From contig NZ_AP022615.1 in NCBI RefSeq assembly GCF_010730745.1, positions 2,480,001 through 2,544,000 of the forward strand: a stretch of 64,000 bases of DNA, in the 5' to 3' direction. This document shows positions 17,861-27,474 of the stretch, piece after piece; the first letter of the stretch is position 1; every line of letters starts with the position of its first letter. Below the pieces are notes generated by a model, which searched no databases, was not told the DNA's origin, and saw nothing but the letters and a program-made list of their open reading frames with translations. The translations under genes and the position numbers were made by a program. This DNA comes from Mycobacterium heidelbergense (GTDB taxonomy: Bacteria; Actinomycetota; Actinomycetes; Mycobacteriales; Mycobacteriaceae).

Positions 17861-19008
17861 GGGTGGGTGACCTGCCTTTCGATCTCGTCGAGCGCACGGG
17901 CAAGTTGTAACAGGTCGTTGTCGGTCGCCGGCGGCGGGCCGAACAGATGGTAGGAAACGAATCCCGGGTCGGCCCCACTGCGTTGGGCCACGGTCATCAC
18001 CACCGCGGGCGCGGGCGCGCCCGGGCCCAGGCCCAGTCGCGGCAGCAGCCGCTGCACCGTGGCCGTGCGCAATGCCGCGGCGGCGCGGTCACGGGCCCGG
18101 CGGGACCGGTAAAGCCGGCCGCGGCCCTCGACGGTCTCCGACGCGCGCACCACGACCGGCAACTCCTCGGCCACCAGCGGGCCGGGGCGCCGCACCTTCC
18201 ACAGGGCAACCAGCAGCACGACGACGCACAGCTGCCAGATCAGCCACGTCACGTTCTCCGGGATCAAGTCGAAAACCGATGCCGAAGAGGATGTTTCGCC
18301 CTCGACGCGGTGGGGTGCGTACCAGATGAGGCGGGGCCGGTCGCCCGCGAGATTCATCGCCAGCGCGGCGTTGCCGGCCTGCAACAGGCCGCCGTTGGTC
18401 ATGAAGTCGGTGCTGCCGACCGCCGTGACGGTCCGCCCGTCGGCCCGATACCGGATCAGCGCCCCGTCGTAGCAGCTGGTCATTGCCCGGCCGTCGGTGG
18501 CGTGGTAGGTGTCGCTGAGTCCGAATTGAACCGTCCCGGCGCGAGTGGCCTCTCGCAGGGCGCAATTCGGGCTGCTGTCGAAGGCGGCGGTGGCCTTCGC
18601 CTTGCGCACCTCCGGCATCAGCGCTTCGCGGATTCGCGCCGTCGGTTCCACCAGGAGCAGGTCGCCGGGGGCCTTGGCCAGCCGGTCGAGCAGCGCGGTG
18701 TCGGTGAGATATTGACTCTGCGCCACCAGGATCAGCGTGTCCGGCCGCGCCGCCCGTTCGACGTCGGCGATGCCGTCGGCCACGACGACCTCGACGCCGC
18801 CGTCACGCAACAGCGTCACCAACGCGTGGGCGCCGTCCGGGCCGGTCGATTCCGGGTCCATCCGGGCGCCAAGCCGCGGCGCCGTCAGGTAGGCGCCGAT
18901 GCCGGCGATCACCGCGAGGACGACGACGGTGAGGGCCACCCAACGCCATGACCGCCAGCGCCGCGCCACGTCGGTGGCGGCTCGTGGGCGCGCTCCGGCG
19001 ATGGCCAT
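17857..19008 (-). CDS. DUF4350 membrane protein (Rv3691-type)
   Basis: A 383-aa membrane protein: helix one near residues 27-47 (WVALTVVVLAVIAGIGAYL), then an extracytoplasmic DUF4350 domain with a glutamine-amidotransferase-like fold (DTLILVAQSQYLTD, GDLLLVEP). A second helix follows near 265-285 (WLIWQLCVVVLLVALW), then a basic cytosolic tail. The ATG at 19008 overlaps the stop of the upstream DUF4129 gene. The longer open frame to 20868 merely runs antisense-like through the neighbouring genes and is not coding. Confidence 0.86.
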
Positions 19009-19661
19009 CACCGGACCTGCGCCCATGACTCGGTCGCGGCGGGCTGCCCCGCCGCCGGCGCTACGGCCAATGATCGTGACCGCAGGTGGTCGTCGAGGTC
19101 GGCGATCATCTGGTACGCGGCCCGGGTGCCGGGCCGCTCGCCGTAGGTGACGTCGTTGAAAGCCGTTGCCGCCTGCGCTAATTCGCCTCCGAGGTGGGGT
19201 AGCGTCGCGCCGGCGGCGGAGGCCAGTTCGTTGGCGGTGCGGCCGGGGGCCGGCTCCAGGACGACGGTCTCCTCGAGCTGGCGGGCGACGGCACGCAACC
19301 GGTGCCGAATCGCCGAAGCCCAATCGCCTTGCGCGGCATAGCTTTCGGCGGTGGCACGATGCTGCGCCGCGGTGAGCTGGGTGGCTTCGAACAACAGGTG
19401 GTCGCCGCCGCGGCGGGTGCGCATCGTGCGCCGCGCGACGTGGACGGCGACCACCACCGCGATCGCCAGCAGAATGAAAAGCACCGTGGCCGTCAACCAT
19501 CCGCCCGGGATGGAGGCGGTCTTTTCCAGCAGCCAGTCCAGCTGTTCGTTGACCCAGTCGGCGAATTGTTGTGCCGCGGAACCCTTGGAATAGATCGGCT
19601 TGCTCAGCTCGCTCTGCGCGGCCTGGTGCGCGGCATCGCGGTCGATGTCGATGGAAGGCAT
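19008..19661 (-). CDS. DUF4129 membrane protein (Rv3690-type)
   Basis: A 217-aa protein with one central helix (TATVLFILLAIAVVVAVHVA, about 58-77) and a C-terminal DUF4129 region with AQGDWASAIRHRLRAVARQLEE and TANELA. DUF4129 domains accompany MoxR/DUF58 systems and transglutaminase-like proteins. It overlaps the DUF4350 start by ATGA and follows the next gene upstream by 24 bases in the same operon. Confidence 0.85.
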   Translation of the reverse strand: MPSIDIDRDAAHQAAQSELSKPIYSKGSAAQQFADWVNEQLDWLLEKTASIPGGWLTATVLFILLAIAVVVAVHVARRTMRTRRGGDHLLFEATQLTAAQHRATAESYAAQGDWASAIRHRLRAVARQLEETVVLEPAPGRTANELASAAGATLPHLGGELAQAATAFNDVTYGERPGTRAAYQMIADLDDHLRSRSLAVAPAAGQPAATESWAQVR

Positions 19662-19685
19662 TGTCGGCTGGTCCTCGCTCGGCTC

Positions 19686-20849
19686 TTACAACGGCCGGGT
19701 CAGCCAGAGGTTGTCGGTGGACGCGACCGCGTAGGGTCCACCGGCGGCGCCGCTCTGCAGCACCAGGTCGAACGCCTCGGCGCGCATTCGGCGGTCGGTG
19801 TAGAGCAGCACGATGACCCCGGCGTTGAACGGCGCGGTGATGATCTGGCCGATGGCCCCCCCGATGGACACGATCGCGGTGCTCAACAGCACGGCTCCGG
19901 TGGACGTCTGCCCGGCCAGCATTACCTGGCCGACGATGCTGAACGGCGCCGCGACGGCGTTGGCGACGACGGATGCCACCAAGAACGTCAGCGCCCGGAT
20001 CCCCAACACCCGCCAGAAGCCGTTGCGGACCAGCGCGAAGGATCGGGTGATCGCGTCGATGACGGGCAGCCTCTCCAGGACGATCAGCACGGGCGCGAAC
20101 AACACCACGGTGTACAGGTACACCGCCAACGCGATCACGACGAGCACCAGCGGGAAGCCCAAGAGGACCGCCGCCGCCGCATTGCCGACCGCCGCCAACG
20201 CCCCGACTATCACGGCCACCAGCCCGAACAGAGCCGCCACCACGGCGGCTTCCAGCAGCGCCAGCCCGAGCAGGGGCAGCAGCCGTCCGCGAATCTTGGC
20301 CCAGGTTTCGCCGATCGTGATCGGCGACCCGAAGACCGCCCGCCCGACGATGACGGTGAGCATGCCGGACAGCAGCATGCCACCGAGCCAGGTGACCAGC
20401 AGGCCTGCGGCCATGGACGCCATCCAGGTGACCACCACCCCGCCGCTCGGTTCGTCCGGCCGATCGGTCGTCAACCGGCCGAAGGCGGTCAGCGGGCCGA
20501 CGGTCGCGATCAGCGAGAGGATCTGCATCAGCACGACCACCGTCGCGGTCAGCCCCAACGTCGCCCTGGGATTGGCCCGGATGTAGCCGACCGCGCCGTT
20601 GAAGATCTCGCTCAGGGTCAGGGGTCGCAACGGGATGATTCCGGGCTTGGCGGCGCCGGGCATCAACTGGGGCTGGCCGCGTGGCGCGCCATAGCCCGGC
20701 GGCGGCCCGTAGTTGGGTGGCGCGGCGTAGCCGGGCGGGGGACCGTACCCGTGCGGCGGGCCATACGCCGGGCCCGGACCGTAGCCGGGTGGCGGGCCGC
20801 CATAGCCGGGTGGCGGAGGGACCGGATAACCAGACGGCGGCGCGTTCAC
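19686..20849 (-). CDS. Multi-pass membrane protein, GPDP-phosphodiesterase membrane-domain type (Rv3689-type)
   Basis: The 387-aa protein begins with about 60 residues of Tyr/Pro/Gly repeats (GYGPPPGYG type). A membrane domain with some six helices follows, related to the glycerophosphoryl-diester-phosphodiesterase membrane domain (RPLTLSEIFNGAVGYIRANP is typical). No catalytic phosphodiesterase part is present. It starts with GTG at 20849 and is the promoter-proximal gene of the DUF4129-DUF4350-MoxR-DUF58 operon, divergent from the YqeY gene across 136 bases. Confidence 0.83.
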   Translation of the reverse strand: MNAPPSGYPVPPPPGYGGPPPGYGPGPAYGPPHGYGPPPGYAAPPNYGPPPGYGAPRGQPQLMPGAAKPGIIPLRPLTLSEIFNGAVGYIRANPRATLGLTATVVVLMQILSLIATVGPLTAFGRLTTDRPDEPSGGVVVTWMASMAAGLLVTWLGGMLLSGMLTVIVGRAVFGSPITIGETWAKIRGRLLPLLGLALLEAAVVAALFGLVAVIVGALAAVGNAAAAVLLGFPLVLVVIALAVYLYTVVLFAPVLIVLERLPVIDAITRSFALVRNGFWRVLGIRALTFLVASVVANAVAAPFSIVGQVMLAGQTSTGAVLLSTAIVSIGGAIGQIITAPFNAGVIVLLYTDRRMRAEAFDLVLQSGAAGGPYAVASTDNLWLTRPL

Positions 20850-20985
20850 CGTGCGCAGCGGCCTTCACAACCGGCTTGGCAACCAGCTCTGCGGCCGGGC
20901 CCGTCGTTCGTCATGGGGTCCATCCTGTCGGCGGTCCGGGTATTTCTCAATCATGACCGGTGTACCGGCGCGTAGCGTCTCAAGC

Positions 20986-21450
20986 ATGGCGGAACTCAAA
21001 TCCCGGCTCCGGGCGGACCTGACCCACGCGATGAAGACCCAGGACAAGTTGCGAACCGCGACCCTGCGCATGGTGCTGGCCGCGATCCAGACCGAGGAGG
21101 TCTCCGGTAAGCAGGCGCGCGAGCTCTCCGACGACGAAATCGTCAAGGTGCTGGCCAGGGAGTCGCGCAAGCGCGGCGAGTCGGCCGAGATCTACACCCA
21201 AAACGGCCGCGGGGAGCTCGCCGCCAACGAGCACGCCGAGGCGCGCATCATCGACGAGTACCTGCCCACGCCGCTCACCGAGGCCGAGCTGGCCGACGTC
21301 GCCGACACCGCGATCGCCCAGGTCGCCGAGCAGCTCGGGGAACGGCCGGGCATGAAGCAGATGGGACTGGTGATGAAGGCCGCCACGGCGATCGCGGCCG
21401 GCAAGGCCGACGGCTCCCGCCTGTCGACGGCGGTCAAGGAGCGCCTGTAG
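20986..21450 (+). CDS. GatB/YqeY domain protein (Rv3688c-type)
   Basis: A stand-alone YqeY-type protein of 154 aa, related to the tRNA-binding tail of the GatB amidotransferase subunit; its exact role is unknown. MAELKSRLRADLTHAMKTQD and RKRGESAEIYTQNGR are typical, as is EARIIDEYLPTPLTEAEL. The ATG at 20986 is chosen on family similarity; upstream in-frame sequence is non-conserved. In M. tuberculosis the next gene is rsfB, but here 8.5 kb of other genes lie between. Confidence 0.93.
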   Translation: MAELKSRLRADLTHAMKTQDKLRTATLRMVLAAIQTEEVSGKQARELSDDEIVKVLARESRKRGESAEIYTQNGRGELAANEHAEARIIDEYLPTPLTEAELADVADTAIAQVAEQLGERPGMKQMGLVMKAATAIAAGKADGSRLSTAVKERL

Positions 21451-21545
21451 TTTCGATCGCCCTATACCGCCGGGGAACCGGCGGCCGCGCGTGAGCCGCG
21501 GCGCCCGGCGGTTTGCGCTCCACCCACCGGGGTACGTACAAGGGT

Positions 21546-22532
21546 ATGACGAATTTTGGCTACACCCTGATGACCGAGCAGAGTGGACCCAAAGACCTTG
21601 TGCGGTACGCGATTTCGGCCGAGGAGTGCGGGTTTGACTTCGAGGTGTGCAGCGACCACTTCTCGCCGTGGCTGGCGTCGCAGGGGCACGCGCCCAACGC
21701 GTGGGCGGTGCTGGGCGCGGTGGCACACGCCACCGAACGGGTGGACCTCTACACCTATGTGACGTGTCCCACGATGCGGTACCACCCCGCGATCGTCGCG
21801 CAGCAGGCCGCCACCGTGCAGATCCTGTCCGATGGCCGGTTCACCCTCGGGCTGGGCAGCGGTGAAAACCTCAACGAACACATCGTCGGCAGGGGTTGGC
21901 CGACCGCCGAGCGCCGGCAGGACATGCTGCGCGAAGCCATCAAGATCATCCGCGAGCTGTTCGGCGGCCAGCTGGTGAGCTGGCGCGGCGACTACTTCCA
22001 GGTGGACTCGGCGCGACTGTGGGACGTTCCCGACGTCCCGGTCGGCATCGCGGTGGCGATGGGAGGGACAAAGGCCATCGACCGGTTCGCGAAGCTGTCC
22101 GATCACCTGGTCGCGGTGGAGCCCAACGGGGAACTCGTCCGCGAGTGGCACGCCGCCCGCCAGGCCGCCAACCTCGCCGGGGGTGGACGGGTGGTTGGGC
22201 AGATACCGGTGTGCTGGGATCCCGACCGCGACGCCGCCGTCGCACGCGCGCACGACCAGTTCCGCTGGTTCGCCGGTGGCTGGAAGGTCAACGCCGACCT
22301 GCCGACGCCGGCCGGTTTCGCCGGCGCGACGCAGTTCGTGCGACCCGAAGACGTGGCCGACAGCATCCCCTGCGGCCCGGACCTGGACGCGATCGTCGAA
22401 GCAGTCCGGCCGTACTGGGAGGCCGGGTTCACCGACGTCGCGCTCGTCCAGATCGGCGGAGACGCGCAGGACCCGTTCCTCAAGGAGGCCGCCCAGCCTT
22501 TGCTGGGCGCCCTGCGCGACGCATCAAGCTGA
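21546..22532 (+). CDS. F420-dependent LLM-class oxidoreductase (FGD-related)
   Basis: A 328-aa luciferase-like TIM-barrel protein close to the F420-dependent glucose-6-phosphate dehydrogenase family. MTNFGYTLMTEQSGPKDL, FEVCSDHFSPWLASQGHAPNA and GLGSGENLNEHIVG are characteristic of these cofactor-F420 enzymes. The substrate cannot be told from sequence. The ATG at 21546 has AAGGGT upstream. It opens the accessory block that separates YqeY and rsfB. Confidence 0.88.
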   Translation: MTNFGYTLMTEQSGPKDLVRYAISAEECGFDFEVCSDHFSPWLASQGHAPNAWAVLGAVAHATERVDLYTYVTCPTMRYHPAIVAQQAATVQILSDGRFTLGLGSGENLNEHIVGRGWPTAERRQDMLREAIKIIRELFGGQLVSWRGDYFQVDSARLWDVPDVPVGIAVAMGGTKAIDRFAKLSDHLVAVEPNGELVREWHAARQAANLAGGGRVVGQIPVCWDPDRDAAVARAHDQFRWFAGGWKVNADLPTPAGFAGATQFVRPEDVADSIPCGPDLDAIVEAVRPYWEAGFTDVALVQIGGDAQDPFLKEAAQPLLGALRDASS

Positions 22533-22616
22533 TTACACGGCAAGGGCGTCCACGCCAGCAGGCGCCACGCCACCGGAGACCGCAACCCAACGAAACCTCG
22601 ACAAGGGGGCATCGGG

Positions 22617-23171
22617 ATGTCAAATGAATTGCAAGGCAAAAAGATCGCCATCCTGGCGGCCGATGGCGTGGAAAGGGTCGAACTCGAGCGACCCCGCGCG
22701 GCGCTGCAGGAGGCCGGCGCCCGGGTCGAGGTGCTCTCGCTGAAGGCCGGCGAAATCCAGGCTCGCAACCACGATCTCGAGCCCGCCGGGGCTTTCGCCG
22801 TCGACCGGGCGGTGTCGGATGCATCGGTGGACGATTTCGACGGCTTGGTGCTGCCCGGCGGGACGGTGAACCCGGACAAGCTGCGTCTCGACGATTCCGC
22901 GGTTTCGTTCGTCCGCGACTTCGTCGCATCCGGCAAGCCCGTCGCCGCGATCTGTCATGGTCCCTGGACGTTGGTGGAGGCCGGCGTGGTGGTGGGCCGG
23001 ACGCTGACCTCGTACCCGAGTATTCGCACGGACCTGCGCAACGCGGGCGCCCACGTGGTGGACGAGGAGGTCGTCGTCGACGGCAATCTCATCTCCAGTC
23101 GCTCGCCAGCGGACCTTCCGGCGTTTTGCGAGACGATCGTCAAGCAATTCGCTCCTGCCACTGCGGGATAG
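22617..23171 (+). CDS. DJ-1/PfpI-family protein (type 1 glutamine-amidotransferase fold)
   Basis: A 184-aa protein with the PfpI fold. The nucleophile-elbow cysteine is Cys113 followed by His114 in AAICHGPW, and LPGGTVNPDKLR is the usual loop. Family members act as deglycases, proteases or stress chaperones; which applies is not clear. ATG at 22617 after CAAGGGGGCATCGGG. It lies 84 bases after the F420 enzyme, possibly co-transcribed. Confidence 0.9.
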   Translation: MSNELQGKKIAILAADGVERVELERPRAALQEAGARVEVLSLKAGEIQARNHDLEPAGAFAVDRAVSDASVDDFDGLVLPGGTVNPDKLRLDDSAVSFVRDFVASGKPVAAICHGPWTLVEAGVVVGRTLTSYPSIRTDLRNAGAHVVDEEVVVDGNLISSRSPADLPAFCETIVKQFAPATAG

Positions 23172-23284
23172 CCGCGGTCGGAGTCCGTTGTCGGCGCGTT
23201 TTAACCCGGCAGTTTGCGGGCATTACCTAGGCCGAGCCGTGATTGCCACGGCGATCCTTGCACAGGCTGACCGAAGGGCCCACG

Positions 23285-23974
23285 TTGACAACCACCTATC
23301 CAGAACCCGCCATCTCGGTTGCGCACAATGTGTATCAGCCGCAGGAAGATTCCCGATTGCTGGTCGACGCGATGCACCATACCGCGCTCATTGCGGGGCG
23401 ACGGGTTCTCGACCTGTGTACGGGCAGCGGATTCGTCGCGATCGCCGCGGCCGAAATGGGGTGCGCCAGCGTCGCCGCCTACGACATCTGCCCACATGCC
23501 GTGCGGTGCTCCCGCGGCAATGCCGCCCTGGCCGGCGTGGAGGTCGATGTCCGGGAAGGGTCGTGGATGGGGGCTCTCGACTGGGCGCCGTTCGACGTGG
23601 TTGTGGCGAATCCGCCTTATGTCCCAACCCCGCCCGGCGACGCCGCCGAGCTGATTTGCCCGAGCGCGGGACCGTCGTGGGCCTGGAACGCCGGCCCCGA
23701 TGGACGCCTGATCCTGGATCCGCTGTGCAACTCGGCGTCAAACCTGGTGCGCGACGGCGGATCCCTGTTGCTGGTGCATTCGGCAATTGCCGGCGTCGAA
23801 CAATCACTGGACCGGCTAAGATCCGCGGGTATGGTCGCCAGCGTCGTTGCCGCCAAGTGGATTCCGTTTGGTCCCGTCATGTCGGCGCGGGCGAAGTGGT
23901 TGGAGGATACCGGCCGGATCCCCCGCGGGCGGCGGGAAGAGGAACTCGTCGTGATCCGGGCCGACAAGCCATGA
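23285..23974 (+). CDS. HemK-like protein methyltransferase
   Basis: A SAM methyltransferase of the release-factor/MTQ2-HemK2 type. The hallmark NPPY sits in VVVANPPYVPTP, where Asn and Pro hold the amide of a glutamine or similar substrate. SAM motif I is VLDLCTGSGFVAIAAAE. The TTG at 23285 with GAAGGG eight bases before is the best start (229 aa); no ATG is available. The stop overlaps the next start as ATGA, so it is translationally coupled to the CDGSH protein. It lacks the N-terminal helical domain of true PrmC, so the target is probably not a classical release factor. Confidence 0.82.
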   Translation: MTTTYPEPAISVAHNVYQPQEDSRLLVDAMHHTALIAGRRVLDLCTGSGFVAIAAAEMGCASVAAYDICPHAVRCSRGNAALAGVEVDVREGSWMGALDWAPFDVVVANPPYVPTPPGDAAELICPSAGPSWAWNAGPDGRLILDPLCNSASNLVRDGGSLLLVHSAIAGVEQSLDRLRSAGMVASVVAAKWIPFGPVMSARAKWLEDTGRIPRGRREEELVVIRADKP

Positions 23975-24189
23975 CCGCCACCCGGGTCCATGTCGTTCCC
24001 AACGGCCCCGTGCTGGTGTCCGGGCCGGTGCGCATCGAGACGCCCGGCGGCGACGTCGTCGAATCGGACCGGTTCATGGTGGCCATCTGTACCTGCCGGC
24101 GCAGCAAGCTTTATCCCTTGTGTGACACCAGCCATCGGCGATGCCGGGCCCTCCAAGAAGGAGCCGCGCCGGTGCCTGATGCCGGCTAA
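23971..24189 (+). CDS. CDGSH iron-sulfur domain protein
   Basis: A 72-aa mitoNEET-like protein expected to hold a 2Fe-2S cluster. The C-x-C-x8-C-x3-H ligand set is Cys40, Cys42, Cys51 and His55 within CTCRRSKLYPLCDTSH; the usual CDGSH reads CDTSH here. It has no membrane anchor. ATGA overlap with the methyltransferase upstream and a 4-base tail-to-tail overlap with the diiron-type enzyme gene suggest a functional set, with this protein as electron donor (inference). Confidence 0.88.
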   Translation: MTATRVHVVPNGPVLVSGPVRIETPGGDVVESDRFMVAICTCRRSKLYPLCDTSHRRCRALQEGAAPVPDAG

Positions 24190-25205
24190 TCCAGCGGCCT
24201 GCGTAACGACGTCCGGCCCCGGTTCCATGACTCCATGAGCGTGTCCGCCATGCGGTTTTCGACCGCCGCGTGTGCGCGCATCCCGAAAACGACATCGGCG
24301 TCCAGCTGCGGTTCCCGGGCCAGGAGATCGCCGACGACGTCGAGGCGCACCACGTGCTCGTGCACCGCGTCGGCTTCGACGTGCTCGCGGTAGAACGCGA
24401 TGCAGGCCTCCGGTGCCTCCATCGTCTGCAGTGCCTGGACCATCCGTCGGGACCCCGGCGGCGAGGTGATCTCGGTCGACGCGAAGTGCCCGACCGCGGC
24501 CCCCCGTAACGACCGGTGCAGTCCGAACAGCGACATGAGGTTCACGGCCGCCAACGATTCGCCGGGGACGGCGTCGAGGTAACCGAGATACGTCGGATCC
24601 AGGCCGGCCGCCGCCAACAGGTCGGCGAAGAGTTGTTGGTGCAGCCGCGGGCCCTGCCCGGCGCCGTACTCGTCGAACTCGACGGCCACGAATGCCGCCT
24701 TGGCGGTGCCCATCAGGCGCGGAATCGCCCACGCGTGCGGATCGCCCTCCTTCAGGTGATACAGCGATCGGTGCGCGAAGTACTCACGCATGTGCTGCCA
24801 GCTTCCCGTGTCGCGCAAGTAATACGACGGGCCGGTACCGTCGGCCGGCTCGACGGAAATCGCTTCCATTTCGGCCGTCGACGTCTGGCCGGGGTCGATG
24901 GGACCGACGTCGCGCCGCACCCCCGCCAAAAAGACGCGTTCCAGTTCGGCGCGCAACTGCAGCAGCGCGGGATTCCACTCCCAGGCGGGATCGACGCCCG
25001 CAAAACCCCGGTAGTGCAGCTCATAGCACATGCTCAACGCCAGCTGGAGATCCAGCCCGTAGGGGTCGGAGTCGCGGACGGACGCGCCGATGCGCGCCAG
25101 GTGGTCGCGTGAGGGCGGTCCGGTCAATGCCCGATGGACCGCCGTCGACAGGGGCCCGTGTGCCGCCGGCAGGGCGGGTTCGGTCGTGATAGATGCGCGG
25201 GTCAC
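24186..25205 (-). CDS. Haem-oxygenase-like diiron protein (iron-containing redox enzyme family)
   Basis: A helical protein of the haem-oxygenase-like diiron oxidase/oxygenase superfamily, about 339 aa from the GTG at 25205. An ATG at 25337 would add 44 residues overlapping the upstream gene. Candidate metal ligands lie in VEFDEYGAGQGPRLHQQLF and in EHVEADAVHEH, which gives the H-x3-D-x2-H motif of the superfamily. KEGDPHAWAIPRL and GLHRSLRGAAVGH are also family features. Known relatives desaturate, decarboxylate or cleave N- and C-bonds in natural products; no substrate can be assigned. Confidence 0.82.
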   Translation of the reverse strand: MTRASITTEPALPAAHGPLSTAVHRALTGPPSRDHLARIGASVRDSDPYGLDLQLALSMCYELHYRGFAGVDPAWEWNPALLQLRAELERVFLAGVRRDVGPIDPGQTSTAEMEAISVEPADGTGPSYYLRDTGSWQHMREYFAHRSLYHLKEGDPHAWAIPRLMGTAKAAFVAVEFDEYGAGQGPRLHQQLFADLLAAAGLDPTYLGYLDAVPGESLAAVNLMSLFGLHRSLRGAAVGHFASTEITSPPGSRRMVQALQTMEAPEACIAFYREHVEADAVHEHVVRLDVVGDLLAREPQLDADVVFGMRAHAAVENRMADTLMESWNRGRTSLRRPLD

Positions 25206-25257
25206 GCCGATGACTACCCGCGAATCGGGCCCGGCAAACGGTGCCCGGGTCGTGGGG

Positions 25258-27474
25258 TCACGTCGCGCCGGTCGGTAGTTGGAATGCGATGCCGACCGCG
25301 GTGCCGGTGGGGGTGCTGTCGAGTTCCATTGCGTCACTGAGCGCCCGCATCAGCACCAGGCCTCGTCCGCTGTTGCCCGGGTCGGCGGCCGGAGTCTTCC
25401 AGGAACCGGAGTCGGTGACCCGCGCCCGGACTTCGCCGTCGGTGATTTCGGCTTCGAGCAGCATCGTCCCGACGGGGTGCCCGCGGTACGCGTGCTCGAC
25501 GCAGTTGGTGCACGCCTCGTTGACGACCAGCACGATGTCCGCGGCCAGCTCATCCGGGACGTCGGCGGCCCGCAGCCACGCGGCCAGCCGATGCCTGATG
25601 ATGGCCAATTGGTCTGCGGTGGCCTCGCTTTCGATCCGAAGCAGCGTCGGCTGGTGCCGGTAGATCACCATCGCGACGTCGTCGTCATACCCCGACGCCG
25701 GGGCCAGGGCGCGAACGACGGCGGCCGGTGCGGCGTCCAAGGGCAACGTCATCGTGTCCACCAAAGCGTCTGTGGCGCGGCCGATTCCGACGTCGATGGA
25801 CTCGTACTTCCGCTCGACCAGGCCGTCGGTGAACAACATCAGCGCCGAGCCCGGCGGTAGCACCCGGGAGGCTTGGGGGCGCGGTTCGTCCCGGCGAACC
25901 GCGAGTGGCACGGATGCGGCATCGGTCAACATGGCCGTCTGCCCGGGTACGGGCCCGGCGAGCACGGCGGGCATGTGCCCGGCATTGCTGTACTCCATGA
26001 ACCCGGTTTCGGTGTCCAGGATCGCCAGGAAGACCGTCGTGCAGTACGCATTCGGAATGAGCGACGCCGCCGAGTCGAGTTGCTCGAGCAGCAACGCCGG
26101 TTGGGCGCCGGTGATCATGAGCGCGCGGGCCGAGCTGCGCAGCTGACCCATGATCGCCGCCGCCGGCAGACCACGACCCACGCAGTCGCCGACGACGATG
26201 CCGATGCGGTTATCGCCGATCGGCAGCACGTCATACCAGTCGCCGCCGATCTCCAACGGTGGGACCGCGGGTTCGTAGCACACGGCAAAACCCGGCGGTG
26301 GCTGCACCGGTGGCAGCATCGCGCGCTGCAAGGTCAGCGACGTCTCCCGGGCGCTCTCGAACTGGCGCACGTGCTGCATGGCCAGACTGAGGTGCCCGAT
26401 GAGCACCGTTACCAGGAGCCGATCCTCCGCGCTGACCCAGCGGGGGGAGCGAAACTCCAACCACAGCGCGAGGTCCCCGCTGCCGGAGAGCACCCCGACC
26501 AATCCCTGTGCCTTGCCGGGGTTGTCGGGTCGGTCGACCGTCTTGGCCGTCAGCGGCAGCTGGTGGCGCGCGTCCTGTAATGTGCGCCGAAGCCACGGAT
26601 CCAGTCTGCGCCAAGATGATTCGGAAGGTTCGCCGGCCACCTGGACGGTCGGCTCACCCTCGCCGCTGGGCCACGAAACGGCGATCACGCGTTGGACGTC
26701 GATCGCCGTCCGACACTCCTCGAGGGTGATCGACAGCAGCTCGGCCACGCTCTTGGCGACCGCCACGGCCGTGGCCAGGCGCAGGACCGCGCTTTCCCGG
26801 GCCGCGAACGCGCGTTCGGCGGTGACGTCCCGGAGCGTTCCCACGTAGACGTCCCGGTCGTTGCCGGTTTCCTTGACCGCGTTGATGCTCACCATCACCC
26901 AAGCGAGGTGGCCGTCCCGATGCCGGATCGGCGTTTCGTACTCGGCACTGCCGATGCTGCTGACGATGGATTGCTGTTCGCGCGCCCTCTTCTTGTCGAC
27001 CAGCCACGGGTGCGGCCACCGGTAGGGCAGGCCTTCCGCGGGATAGCCGAGGATCTCGATGAAGGCGTTGTTCATTTCGATCACCGTGCCTTCATGGTCG
27101 GCGACGAAGAACCCCTCCTGCAGCGAATTCACCAGGGCGGTGCGGAATTTGTCACGGTCGGCCAGGCCCTCGGCGCGGGCGCGTTCTTCGGCGAAGCGCC
27201 GGGTGCCGTCGAGGAATCCGCGGGTCGCGACGTCGAGCGGGGCCAGCGTCTGCAACAGGAATTCGAGCGCGGTCGGCCTGTCGACCCCGATGTCCTCGGC
27301 GAGCCCCTGGACCAGTTGGAAGTGGTGCTCGACGATGTCGAGCATGCTGATTTGTTCCTGCAGGGCACGGCGTCCGAGCTCATAGCCGACGGCCAGCGTA
27401 TCCTCATCGCGGGCGTCCAGGTGGGCGCGCAACGCGGCGAAGTAGTGGGCACGAAAGTCGTCGACGCCGCTCAT
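25258..27474 (-). CDS. RsbU/RsbW-like fusion: PAS-GAF-PP2C phosphatase-HATPase
   Basis: A 738-aa signalling protein. In order: an N-terminal RsbRD/RsbU-like helical domain (1-105), a PAS domain (about 112-230), a GAF-like region (about 235-375), a SpoIIE-type PP2C phosphatase (about 395-600; metal motifs GGDWYDVL, GDCVGRGLPAA, DGLVE and DDVAM) and an anti-sigma-type HATPase (about 610-735; N-box VNEACTNCVEHAY, G-box DSGSW). It would dephosphorylate and phosphorylate STAS anti-anti-sigma proteins. Its start overlaps the rsbX-like stop by four bases. It is the last gene of the stressosome operon and fuses input, phosphatase and kinase. Confidence 0.9.
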   Translation of the reverse strand: MSGVDDFRAHYFAALRAHLDARDEDTLAVGYELGRRALQEQISMLDIVEHHFQLVQGLAEDIGVDRPTALEFLLQTLAPLDVATRGFLDGTRRFAEERARAEGLADRDKFRTALVNSLQEGFFVADHEGTVIEMNNAFIEILGYPAEGLPYRWPHPWLVDKKRAREQQSIVSSIGSAEYETPIRHRDGHLAWVMVSINAVKETGNDRDVYVGTLRDVTAERAFAARESAVLRLATAVAVAKSVAELLSITLEECRTAIDVQRVIAVSWPSGEGEPTVQVAGEPSESSWRRLDPWLRRTLQDARHQLPLTAKTVDRPDNPGKAQGLVGVLSGSGDLALWLEFRSPRWVSAEDRLLVTVLIGHLSLAMQHVRQFESARETSLTLQRAMLPPVQPPPGFAVCYEPAVPPLEIGGDWYDVLPIGDNRIGIVVGDCVGRGLPAAAIMGQLRSSARALMITGAQPALLLEQLDSAASLIPNAYCTTVFLAILDTETGFMEYSNAGHMPAVLAGPVPGQTAMLTDAASVPLAVRRDEPRPQASRVLPPGSALMLFTDGLVERKYESIDVGIGRATDALVDTMTLPLDAAPAAVVRALAPASGYDDDVAMVIYRHQPTLLRIESEATADQLAIIRHRLAAWLRAADVPDELAADIVLVVNEACTNCVEHAYRGHPVGTMLLEAEITDGEVRARVTDSGSWKTPAADPGNSGRGLVLMRALSDAMELDSTPTGTAVGIAFQLPTGAT

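Noticed and set aside
20681..20849. Short GC-rich tandem repeats possibly representing a CRISPR or VNTR.
   Set aside because: They encode the Tyr/Pro/Gly repeats of the membrane protein N-terminus, in frame; no spacer pattern exists.
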